Positions 9,412-16,401 of a stretch of 64,000 bases of DNA are shown in pieces. The notes under the pieces were generated by a model. That model ran no database searches and was not told the origin of the DNA. It saw nothing but the letters and a program-made list of their open reading frames with translations. Source of the DNA: Bdellovibrio sp. (GTDB lineage Bacteria; Myxococcota; SpSt-1050). Within the stretch, counting starts at the first letter, position 1; each line of letters begins with the position of its first letter. Position numbers and translations under genes: made by a program. Location: contig DYEF01000023.1 in the NCBI GenBank assembly GCA_020725805.1, forward strand, positions 1-64,000. Direction: 5' to 3'.

Positions 9412-9834
9412 ATGCAGTTTGTCAAAAAGGGAAATATTCTGGTAATAAGACTCTTTAAGGACGAAGATGTCCTTGACTCCATCAAAGCCGCACTAAATAA
9501 GACCGGATTTAAGAACGGAGTAATTCTTTCGGGAATCGGAATGCTAAAGGATATCGAACTCCGGGTTTTCAAGGGAAAAGGTAAATATGCCACAAAGGTT
9601 TTCAGAAAAGACTGGGAGCTCGTCTCGTTTTCGGGAAATATTGTCAAGACAGACGAAGATTATATACTGCACATACACTCCGCCATTGCAGACCATCAGT
9701 ATAAATGCTTTGCCGGACATTTCGGCGGTGCAAAGGTGGCGGTTACTCTCGAATTATTTGTTATGGGTCTCCCGCTGAAACTTCTCAGGAAGAAAGAACC
9801 CGAGACCGGACTGACAGGACTTTATCTCAGATAG
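9412..9834 (+). CDS. PPC/DUF296 domain protein
   Basis: A 140-residue soluble protein made almost entirely of one PPC (plant and prokaryote conserved, DUF296) domain. Visible features are an NGVILSGIGMLKDIELRVF strand region near 35-54, the HIHSAIAD metal-site-like histidines near 85-92, and a GHFGGAKV loop near 100-107. Bacterial members form trimers. Their function is not settled; plant relatives fuse this domain to AT-hooks and bind DNA. No AT-hook is visible here. The gene has a strong ribosome site (AAGGAGGA) inside the end of the PAP2 gene and starts at the next base after its stop, so expression is coupled to that membrane enzyme. Confidence 0.85.
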   Translation: MQFVKKGNILVIRLFKDEDVLDSIKAALNKTGFKNGVILSGIGMLKDIELRVFKGKGKYATKVFRKDWELVSFSGNIVKTDEDYILHIHSAIADHQYKCFAGHFGGAKVAVTLELFVMGLPLKLLRKKEPETGLTGLYLR

Positions 9835-9978
9835 TCGTCAGGCTGCTGCCCCGGGAAATTCTGCATCCTTAAACAGATATATATCCCAAAAATCCAAATC
9901 CTTCCTTTAGACCGGTATCAGACTGACTGTCGAAAAGTATCTTAGTATTCCGGACTTTACCTAAAGCAAAGCAGCCTT

Positions 9979-11079
9979 CTACTGAAATCTATTCTCCTCA
10001 CACCTGTTCTCCCCCTGACAGGTCATATCCGTTGACTTTATCTTTTCGATATCCGGTTCTTCGCCTGCACACCTGTCATTCAGTATACTGGCTGCAGCGA
10101 TTCTCAGAGAATTTATATTCTGACTCCCGAATACCCTTTTTACTTCCCTGCCGGCCGAATCAAAGAGTATGATTGTGGGGAATGTACTGATTCCGTATCT
10201 TTCCTTTATGGACGGTTCTTCCTCGATAAAGACCTCACTGATATTTATTTTCATACCACTGCAATCGTCTCTGATTGCGGGCATCAGGGCGTGTAATTTC
10301 TTACATTCGGGACAGTGTTTCGAGAATATAAAGAGCATTTGCGGAGATCTGTCTGCCCTGTAATCCGACTTTAAAACGACCGTATCTGCTGAAGAGATTT
10401 TTGCTTTTATGTATGGAATTTCGGAATAAATAATCAGAAGTCCGCCCAGTACAAGAAGAATTCCGCCGAATTTCTGGAAAACGGGCATAAACCTGTAGAA
10501 TCTTCTGATTTTAGGAAGAAGATTATCGGCAAATAGGGAAAAGATCAGAAATGGAGTCAGAATTCCGATACTGTATACGGACATCATAAGAGCGCCGGAT
10601 ATAAGGCCTGTGGACCTCAATGCAACATAAGTCAGTACCGAACCAAGGACCGGACCTGCACAGGGAGACCAGCCGGCGGCAAAAACAATACCCGTAAAGA
10701 AAGATGCCAGATACCCGCTCTTTTTTATCAGACTGGTCTCGTTGAGTCTGTATTCTCTCAGCAACAGATCAATCTTTATTACACCGGAAAAGAGCAGACC
10801 CATTAGTATAATAAATATTGCACCGATTAGGGCTATGATTGATTTATTTGAGACAAAAAAACTGCTGATAGTTGCCGCCCCGAGTCCCATAATAATGAAA
10901 AGGATAGAAAAACCTGCTCCGAACAACAACGTCTGAAAGAAGAGATTGAACTTTCTACTCTCCGAAACGGCAGATGAGCCCGCAAACATCCCGAGATAAA
11001 CCGGAAGTACCGGCAGAATACAGGGGGTAAAGACCGTAGCCACTCCGCCTAAAAAAACAGTTAGAATACCAAAATCCAT
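9979..11079 (-). CDS. CcdA-type thiol transporter fused to thioredoxin-like domain
   Basis: A DsbD-like protein of about 366 residues that moves reducing equivalents across the inner membrane. The N-terminal two thirds is a CcdA-like membrane domain with the paired cysteine motifs FTPCILPVLPVYLG near the start and GWSPCAGPVLG in the middle. The last 110 residues are a thioredoxin-like domain with redox motif CPEC (in FSKHCPECKKLH) and a STFPTIILFD cis-Pro strand. It lacks DsbD's N-terminal periplasmic domain, so the output is a periplasmic thioredoxin tethered to its own reductant channel. Family alignment favours the ATG at 11079. The frame also extends to a TTG at 11121, adding 14 residues. 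No ribosome site is clear for either start. Confidence 0.88.
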   Translation of the reverse strand: MDFGILTVFLGGVATVFTPCILPVLPVYLGMFAGSSAVSESRKFNLFFQTLLFGAGFSILFIIMGLGAATISSFFVSNKSIIALIGAIFIILMGLLFSGVIKIDLLLREYRLNETSLIKKSGYLASFFTGIVFAAGWSPCAGPVLGSVLTYVALRSTGLISGALMMSVYSIGILTPFLIFSLFADNLLPKIRRFYRFMPVFQKFGGILLVLGGLLIIYSEIPYIKAKISSADTVVLKSDYRADRSPQMLFIFSKHCPECKKLHALMPAIRDDCSGMKINISEVFIEEEPSIKERYGISTFPTIILFDSAGREVKRVFGSQNINSLRIAAASILNDRCAGEEPDIEKIKSTDMTCQGENRCEENRFQ

Positions 11080-11130
11080 ACTATTGTATAGATGAATGTT
11101 GCAAAAAGAAGTTTCTCCCAAAGATTATTC

Positions 11131-11136
11131 ATTATA
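11131..11136 (-). promoter_or_regulatory. Possible -10 box for the CcdA gene
   Basis: On the minus strand the sequence reads TATAAT, a perfect -10 hexamer. It would start a transcript close to 11124 and so favours the downstream ATG at 11079 over the TTG at 11121. No good -35 box is present 16-18 bases upstream, where the dispersed repeat begins. Confidence 0.3.
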
Positions 11137-11147
11137 AGGCAATCGGG

Positions 11148-11205
11148 CAGGTGCCAGGTACAATGTTTTTTTTACAATGTTTTTTAACCCTTTGAAATCA
11201 TAGCA
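11148..11205. repeat. Copy of dispersed GGTGCCAGGTAC intergenic repeat
   Basis: GGTGCCAGGTAC (11150-11161) is followed by two tandem copies of ACAATGTTTTTT and then TTTTTAACCCTTTGAAAT. A related element at 56643 reads GGTGCCAGATAC followed directly by TTTTTAATCCATTGAAAC. The shared head and tail, with different middle lengths, suggest a mobile or REP-like intergenic element. Confidence 0.5.
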
Positions 11206-11266
11206 TTTTTTGGTCACAGTGCCGGGTATAATTCGGGTTTCAAGGCCAAACTTCTGGCTTATGATT

Positions 11267-11293
11267 AAAAAAAAGGGAGGTAAAGACCTCCCT
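11267..11293 (-). terminator. Rho-independent terminator of the beta-helix lipoprotein gene
   Basis: Perfect 8-bp arms AGGGAGGT (11274-11281) and ACCTCCCT (11286-11293) enclose the loop AAAG. On the minus strand the stem is followed by a run of T (plus-strand A at 11267-11274). It lies 25 bases beyond the stop codon at 11319. Confidence 0.88.
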
Positions 11294-11318
11294 CTTGATT
11301 ATATGCAAATAGAATGCT

Positions 11319-13043
11319 TTATTTGGGGCAGACCTTATAGGTCGAACTGTTGTTGACTACATTTGCTCCGTCTTCAACATATACATCACAGCCCTTGCTT
11401 TCCGAAAACTTACAGTTATTTAAAGTCAGGGTAATACCATCATCTACCCAGACCTGTCCGTAATCATCTCCTCCACCATGCATTACATTTACGTAATCCC
11501 ATACATTATCATTATTTGCAGTACTATAAATATCAATTTCGCCCCAATCTCCGGCCGCTGGAGTTGATTTGGCACTCTTAACAGTGATATTCGCATCCTT
11601 GGTTCCCTTTAACCTCAGCGAGCCACTGTCACTCACACCTATTTTATAATTTGGACCTATAAGTATTGTAACTCCGGCATCTACTTCAATAGCAGATTTA
11701 ATATAAATATTCTGCATCATCTCATAAGGTATCCCTGTATTCTTCCATATACCTTTCTTGAGAGTCGTTCCACCTCTGACGAGTATTGTATTGACCTGAT
11801 TACCCGAAGTCTCAAACTTATCAAGCTGAATTATATCTGGTGCAGTAATTGAAATAGGATTAAGAATTATGTTTTCAAATTTATTTCCTGAGAATGAACT
11901 TATTACCACACCTGTTTCTGCATAGATACCATAAGAGGCCGATTCTTTAAAAGTTGTATTTTTAATTATTACATCTGCACCTTCATCAATCCACAATAAA
12001 CCATAGTCACCATTTCCGCCAAACTCCAGAGTCACATATTCAAATGTATTATCAGCAGATGCGGTTGAATAAATTTCTATAAGCCTCCAATCTCCTGCAT
12101 CTTTTGTAGCCTTGGAGGAAGTAAATACAATCGGCTTATCCTGTGTCCCGATGGCCTTGATTGAACCACTATCACTGATACCTATCTTTGTATCATTTCC
12201 CATCAAAAATGTGTTCCCGGCCTCAATTTCCACACTTGCCTTAATATATATGTGCTGCTTAATAAAATACGGAATTCCGATGTTTTTCCATACTGCTGCC
12301 TTACTGATGTTACCGCCGTTAACCAATACTGCATTTACCGCATTTCCCTCTGTCTCTATTTTATTCAAAAACCTGACTTCATTTGCTGAAATGAATATCG
12401 GATTTAGATCCATATTAGAAAACTTATTGCCGGTAAAACTTCCGATATTTGCATCCTGGTCAACGTACAAGCCGTACGATTTTGAGTTGTCGAAAGTCGT
12501 ATTGTCGATTTTTACAGAAGCCCCACCGTCAATCCAGAGCATACCGTAACTACCGCTGCCTCCGTATTCCAGAATAGTATAATCAAACGCATTATCCGAC
12601 GATGACTTGTCGTAAATTTCTATAAGGTTCCAGTCTCCTTTTGCCTTGGAACTCTTCGAGGATGTAAAGACAACCGGACAATCCTTAGTACCAATGGACT
12701 TGATAGAGCCCGAATCAGTCACGGATATCTTGGCACCGGGTGCAACAAGAACCTTGGTACAGGGAGAAATCTCTACGCCCGACTTGATATAAAGATTTCC
12801 TTCGAGAATGTGAGTGCCTGACCACTTCTGGCTGCTTGTTATGCTTTCCCCTGACTTGTGGGTGACACTCTCGTTACTCCCTGTATCACCGGACCCGCCA
12901 TCAGGATTTCCTGTATCACCTGTTGCTGTATCAGCGGTTGTCCCTGTATCATCGGATGTCGAATCACTGCAACCGCTGACAAGGAAAAACATAAAAATTA
13001 AAACACACATAGTAAAAATACACTTTGGCTGTAAACTCTTCAT
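11319..13043 (-). CDS. Lipoprotein with three tandem beta-helix repeat blocks
   Basis: A 574-residue exported lipoprotein. The signal peptide ends in the lipobox LVSGC, followed by a flexible Asp/Thr/Gly/Ser linker (SDDTGTTADTATGDTG). The remainder is three successive blocks of about 170 residues beginning at LYIKSGVEI, IYIKASVEI and IYIKSAIEV. Each contains KISVTDSGSIK-like, PVVFTSSK-like and YGLLWID-like strands, typical of a right-handed parallel beta-helix. Such folds bind or cleave polysaccharides or act as surface adhesins; I see no catalytic signature. I chose the ATG at 13043 because AAGGAGGAGA precedes it and the signal peptide starts there; the frame is open 23 codons further upstream. 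It has its own promoter, CRP-like site and terminator, so it is monocistronic. Confidence 0.85.
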   Translation of the reverse strand: MKSLQPKCIFTMCVLIFMFFLVSGCSDSTSDDTGTTADTATGDTGNPDGGSGDTGSNESVTHKSGESITSSQKWSGTHILEGNLYIKSGVEISPCTKVLVAPGAKISVTDSGSIKSIGTKDCPVVFTSSKSSKAKGDWNLIEIYDKSSSDNAFDYTILEYGGSGSYGMLWIDGGASVKIDNTTFDNSKSYGLYVDQDANIGSFTGNKFSNMDLNPIFISANEVRFLNKIETEGNAVNAVLVNGGNISKAAVWKNIGIPYFIKQHIYIKASVEIEAGNTFLMGNDTKIGISDSGSIKAIGTQDKPIVFTSSKATKDAGDWRLIEIYSTASADNTFEYVTLEFGGNGDYGLLWIDEGADVIIKNTTFKESASYGIYAETGVVISSFSGNKFENIILNPISITAPDIIQLDKFETSGNQVNTILVRGGTTLKKGIWKNTGIPYEMMQNIYIKSAIEVDAGVTILIGPNYKIGVSDSGSLRLKGTKDANITVKSAKSTPAAGDWGEIDIYSTANNDNVWDYVNVMHGGGDDYGQVWVDDGITLTLNNCKFSESKGCDVYVEDGANVVNNSSTYKVCPK

Positions 13044-13083
13044 TGATTCTCCTCCTTGAAAAGAATGAATTAGTTCGGGTGGG

Positions 13084-13112
13084 ATTATCCTATCTATAAC
13101 GTCGTTTGTCAA
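13084..13112 (-). promoter_or_regulatory. Promoter of the beta-helix lipoprotein gene
   Basis: On the minus strand a perfect TTGACA (plus positions 13107-13112) is followed after exactly 17 bases by GATAAT (13084-13089), 5/6 to the -10 consensus. Transcription should begin near 13077, giving a 34-base leader to the ATG at 13043. Confidence 0.8.
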
Positions 13113-13129
13113 ATTTTTATTTGCGATTC

Positions 13130-13149
13130 TGTGTGATAATTGTCACACA
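13130..13149. promoter_or_regulatory. CRP/FNR-family operator, TGTGA-N6-TCACA
   Basis: The 20-base sequence is a palindrome with one mismatched pair and contains TGTGA (13132-13136), six bases, then TCACA (13143-13147), the E. coli CRP core consensus. Its centre (13139.5) lies about 62 bases upstream of the predicted minus-strand transcription start, the classic class I activator position. It sits about 94 bases upstream of the divergent promoter. The regulator is not in the window. Confidence 0.65.
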
Positions 13150-13198
13150 AAGCATAAAATCCTCTGGCCCCCGATAAAGTCATACTATTATAAAAAAA

Positions 13199-13227
13199 TT
13201 GACAAGAGCCGGCTCTTAAACTAATAT
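13199..13227 (+). promoter_or_regulatory. Promoter with palindromic operator in its spacer
   Basis: TTGACA (13199-13204) and TAATAT (13222-13227) are separated by 17 bases. The spacer holds a perfect 14-bp palindrome AAGAGCCGGCTCTT (13204-13217), a likely dimer-binding site that would block RNA polymerase. Transcription should start near 13234, only about four bases before the ATG at 13238. Confidence 0.6.
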
Positions 13228-13237
13228 GCTAAATACT

Positions 13238-13609
13238 ATGAAGAAGTTATTTTTATCAGTGTTAGTTACTTTCGCGCTTTTTACGGCCTGTTCTGAGACC
13301 TCCTATCAGAACGGTGTTCCGATCGCCTTTGCAGGGTTTGACAGAACGGTAATAGTCAGTCTTCTCAAGACCGAGGTACAAATCGACGGTACCGGCTCCT
13401 ATGACCCTGACTCTGACATTCTGAATTACAGGTGGCAGATCGAGATGACTCCCGAAAAGAGCAGCCTTGCAGAACTGGCCAATTACGACAGGCCGATCGC
13501 CTCATTTATTCCCGATGCCGAGGGAGATTATGTCTTCTCCCTTGTTGTGGATGACGGGGTTTTTACCTCTGCCAAAGACATCGTCGTAATAACAGTAATA
13601 AGTAAATAG
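13238..13609 (+). CDS. Small lipoprotein with PKD/Ig-like domain
   Basis: A 123-residue lipoprotein. Its signal peptide (MKKLFLSVLVTFALFTAC) ends at a lipobox cysteine and is followed by one PKD-like beta-sandwich: AFAGFDRTVIV, then the diagnostic GSYDPDSDILNYRWQI, and a final DYVFSLVVDDG strand. Such domains are found in surface proteins as spacers or ligand binders. The frame opens at ATG 13226, but that codon overlaps the predicted -10 box. The ATG at 13238 fits the signal peptide and would be nearly leaderless. It is the first gene of an envelope run reaching 18114, with 11 bases to the next gene. Confidence 0.75.
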   Translation: MKKLFLSVLVTFALFTACSETSYQNGVPIAFAGFDRTVIVSLLKTEVQIDGTGSYDPDSDILNYRWQIEMTPEKSSLAELANYDRPIASFIPDAEGDYVFSLVVDDGVFTSAKDIVVITVISK

Positions 13610-13620
13610 AGGACAGAACA

Positions 13621-14835
13621 ATGTATAAAATACCGGTCTTATCTCTTGTCTTGCTGTTTTCAGGACTCAATATCTATGCCGAAGAGTTTCTTACTCCGTC
13701 GGGTCAGGTCAGGCAGGTAAATGTTCAGAACGATAAGGCAAAGTATTTTGAGATAAAACCCGGGCAGGAACTCTTATTCAAGGTTACCGGCCCGAATTCG
13801 ATCAAGATCTACGGAAGGATTTACAATCCGTCAAAAGCGGGGAATGCCTCCTTTATGGTCTATCAGGGCAATACCCTCATCGGTGCTATGCTGGTGACCC
13901 CAAAGACATCACAGGACTTTGCCGACGGCAACAAAAATCTCCCGCTCTCTGCCGTAGCCGTTCAGGAGTTCAATATCTCTGACGGCGAGCAGACTATCAG
14001 GATCAAGTCATCAGCCAAGTCTCCTGATTCGATAGTGGCTGTCGAAGTAATGAAGAGTCCCGAGGCTTCGATAGACCTCGTACCGCTTGTGCCGCTTGCC
14101 CCGCTCGTTCCCCCGAAACAGGAAGAAAAGGCCGCTGCCCCTATCGACCTTGTACCGCTTGTCCCCCTGACTCCGCCGCAGGAGACAAAGACGGCCAAAA
14201 AGGAGGAGAAACCAAAAGAGATAATTGCACAGAACGTCGTCCAGCCAAAGGCGAAAGAACCTGCTCCGTCGGTCACAACCGTTGTCGAGACAGCCGAAAA
14301 GCCATCCATAGAAAAAAGACACGTTCAGTTAGGTGCCGATATAGGTATGATGATTCCGCTCCAGAGCATAGGCGGACCTTATATCAATGCCGCCTTTCAG
14401 GCATTCTTCTTCCCTGTCAAGACAAATTACTCCTTCGGACTTGGGCTTAAAGCCGGATATCACAATCTCAGCATAGACCTCAAGGACGGGAGTGGCCGGA
14501 AGACATACGAGATGAAATCATCGCTTGTCCCGCTCAACCTTATGATTATGTATTCCATTCCTGTCAGCAAACTTATTGTAACAGACCTGTATGCGGGAGG
14601 AGGCATCTCCCTTGTCTCTGCAACTCTTGACAGTATGACTGCCGCACCTTCAAAATCCGGCTCGAAAGTTGCACCTTCATTCGGTCTGGCTGCTGCTCTG
14701 ACCTTCAGACTGCACAAAAATCACAACATCTCAGTCAAGGGAGGATATGAGGGGGGCAGCACATCTCTGGACTTTGTCAGTAATCTTGATACCGGAGGAT
14801 TTTATTTTACACCCGGATACAGTTACACTTTTTAA
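13621..14835 (+). CDS. Exported protein with Pro-rich linker and outer-membrane barrel domain
   Basis: 404 residues. A signal peptide (to about 20, LSGLNIYA) is followed by a beta-rich N-terminal domain of about 130 residues (LFKVTGPNSIKIYGRIYNP), then a linker holding two copies of the motif IDLVPLVPL (near 151 and 175) with Pro and Lys/Glu-rich spacers. The C-terminal 170 residues look like a small outer-membrane beta-barrel: alternating hydrophobic strands and the terminal aromatic motif YSYTF used by the BAM complex. GAGGACAGA precedes the ATG. Its neighbours are two lipoproteins and a zinc-finger membrane protein, so a structural or sensing role at the outer membrane is plausible. The specific function is unknown. 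Confidence 0.7.
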   Translation: MYKIPVLSLVLLFSGLNIYAEEFLTPSGQVRQVNVQNDKAKYFEIKPGQELLFKVTGPNSIKIYGRIYNPSKAGNASFMVYQGNTLIGAMLVTPKTSQDFADGNKNLPLSAVAVQEFNISDGEQTIRIKSSAKSPDSIVAVEVMKSPEASIDLVPLVPLAPLVPPKQEEKAAAPIDLVPLVPLTPPQETKTAKKEEKPKEIIAQNVVQPKAKEPAPSVTTVVETAEKPSIEKRHVQLGADIGMMIPLQSIGGPYINAAFQAFFFPVKTNYSFGLGLKAGYHNLSIDLKDGSGRKTYEMKSSLVPLNLMIMYSIPVSKLIVTDLYAGGGISLVSATLDSMTAAPSKSGSKVAPSFGLAAALTFRLHKNHNISVKGGYEGGSTSLDFVSNLDTGGFYFTPGYSYTF

Positions 14836-14854
14836 TACGGAGGGTAAGAATTAT

Positions 14855-15283
14855 ATGAAGAGGTCAGTTTTCTTTTTTTTGGCCGTTGTTTTGCTGATTG
14901 CACTTTCCTGCGGTGATTCGAAAATAGAAGTAAAAAGCACTCTCCTTGTTGTGGATACCTATCCCTCGCAGGGAGCAGAAGTAGAACCATCACTCTCGGA
15001 TATTCTCGTCTTCTTCTCCTCAAAAATAGATACAGGCTCCGTTTCAAACGACTCTTTCCTTCTGGAGCTCGTGGGTGCTGTGGATACGGATATTGCAGGC
15101 TCAAAGGTCAACACCGAGATTCTCGACGTCTCTGAAGACAAGACCGGAGTTCACCTGAAAATCAAGGATACTCCGCTTACCGGCGGCTCCATATACCGGC
15201 TGACCATAAGCAATGTAAAATCCGCCACAGGAGAGACTCTCGAACACAAATATTACAGATTTTTTTCAGTTAAATCCAGGTGA
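14855..15283 (+). CDS. Lipoprotein with bacterial Ig-like (Big_5-type) domain
   Basis: A 142-residue lipoprotein. The signal peptide MKRSVFFFLAVVLLIALSC ends at a lipobox Cys. The mature part has a Big_5-like pattern: VVDTYPSQGAEVEPSLSDIL (the typical start with P, G and V residues), then LVFFSSKIDTGSVSNDSF, and a closing GSIYRLTISNVKSATG strand pair. The domain is generally a surface Ig-fold module. I chose the ATG at 14855 because GGAGGG lies just upstream and the signal peptide starts there; the frame is open from 14747 but that part overlaps the preceding gene. Its stop overlaps the next gene's start in GTGA. Confidence 0.75.
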   Translation: MKRSVFFFLAVVLLIALSCGDSKIEVKSTLLVVDTYPSQGAEVEPSLSDILVFFSSKIDTGSVSNDSFLLELVGAVDTDIAGSKVNTEILDVSEDKTGVHLKIKDTPLTGGSIYRLTISNVKSATGETLEHKYYRFFSVKSR

Positions 15284-16134
15284 CCTGTTCTGAATTCAAA
15301 ACCCTTATAAAAGATTATCTGGAAGGGAGGCTTTCAGAGAGCCGTAAGACTGAGTTCAGGGAACATCTTCTCTCATGTGAATACTGCCGCAGGGAGATGG
15401 GAGAGAATATTGCAGGCATCATTTCGGGCGGGCAATCAGCGGGGAAAAGAGAACAGGGCAACAGGTATGTATTGTTTTTTGTGGCTTTTATAATTTTCAT
15501 TTTTCTTGCCGTTATATCGATGCAGTATATGAAACTGCGGGAATACAGGGGAGGTGAGATAAATCCGCTTTCCAAAGACACAAGGGAGAGATTATCAGGT
15601 CAGCATAAACCAAAACCCCCTTCTGTTCCGCAGCAAAATGTCAGTCAGGCAAATGAGGAGCCGACGGATTCCGGTGACGACAACGACAAAGGCGAGGATT
15701 TCTCCTCATATTCCTCGACCGAACTGAAGGCAAGACTTTCGGACTGTATTGATTCGAAGGATTACAACTGCATCTCAAAGGCAGCGCTTTATCTGACAAA
15801 AATGACGAAAGGACAGGAACGGAAGAAGTATCGTCTGATGGCTATCGAATCTCTCGTCGAACTTTCCGATTGTGCATCGGCGATGCTCCAGATTATGCTC
15901 TTTTTCAAGGAGAGTCCCGAGATACCGGATATCCACAGGGCACATTTTCTGAATGCCCGCTGCTATGCTAAAGAGAAAAACTACAAGGATGCAGAGAAGA
16001 TTCTGTCGATGATCGAAAAGGACGCACCCGAACTCAAAGAAGAGATAATTAAGCTCAGAGAAGAAATAAGGAAAGGAGAGAAGAATGGAAAACAGACCGA
16101 ACCAGAAGGAGTTCAAGATAGAGATAGCCCTTGA
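15280..16134 (+). CDS. Zinc-finger (zf-HC2) anti-sigma-like membrane protein
   Basis: 284 residues starting at a GTG that shares GTGA with the previous stop, which implies translational coupling. The first 40 residues match the anti-sigma zinc finger (CSEFKTLIKDYLEG, then HLLSCEYCRREMG with the His-x3-Cys-x2-Cys ligands). One membrane segment lies at about 65-83 (VLFFVAFIIFIFLAVISM). The outer part has an Asp/Glu/Pro-rich linker and a helical region with repeat-like YNCISKAALYL and FLNARCYAKEKNYKDAE segments suggestive of TPR. Zinc anti-sigma factors hold an ECF sigma factor until an envelope signal arrives, but no sigma gene is adjacent. It may control a distant sigma factor or have another partner. 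Confidence 0.72.
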   Translation: MTCSEFKTLIKDYLEGRLSESRKTEFREHLLSCEYCRREMGENIAGIISGGQSAGKREQGNRYVLFFVAFIIFIFLAVISMQYMKLREYRGGEINPLSKDTRERLSGQHKPKPPSVPQQNVSQANEEPTDSGDDNDKGEDFSSYSSTELKARLSDCIDSKDYNCISKAALYLTKMTKGQERKKYRLMAIESLVELSDCASAMLQIMLFFKESPEIPDIHRAHFLNARCYAKEKNYKDAEKILSMIEKDAPELKEEIIKLREEIRKGEKNGKQTEPEGVQDRDSP

Positions 16135-16384
16135 TGATGAGATTGCACAGGGAGTCTATTCGAACCTTGCACTCATCAACCACAGTGAAAATGAATTTAT
16201 TATCGATTTCATCTTCATTCAGCCACAGCAGCCAAAGGCCAAGGTAAGGGCAAGGATAATCACAAGCCCCAGACACATAAAGAGGTTTGCAATGGCCCTC
16301 AGCGACAATATCGCAAAGTACGAATCCAGATTCGGAGTAATCGAGACCGGTAACCCCTCTCCGGATCCTACAAGTTATCAGTGA
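16085..16384 (+). CDS. DUF3467 family small protein
   Basis: 99 residues, cytoplasmic, matching DUF3467. Characteristic stretches are IALDDEIAQGVYSNLALINH, then the FIIDFIFIQPQQPKAKVRARI strand pair, and TSPRHIKRFAMALSDNIAKYE near the end. Family members are small stand-alone proteins of unknown function, common across bacteria. The start has AGGAG upstream and lies 50 bases inside the end of the zinc-finger gene, an unusually long overlap that argues for coupled expression. It may be a soluble partner of that membrane protein, though nothing in the sequence proves it. Confidence 0.8.
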   Translation: MENRPNQKEFKIEIALDDEIAQGVYSNLALINHSENEFIIDFIFIQPQQPKAKVRARIITSPRHIKRFAMALSDNIAKYESRFGVIETGNPSPDPTSYQ

Positions 16385-16401
16385 AAAACAGCGGAGGATT
16401 T

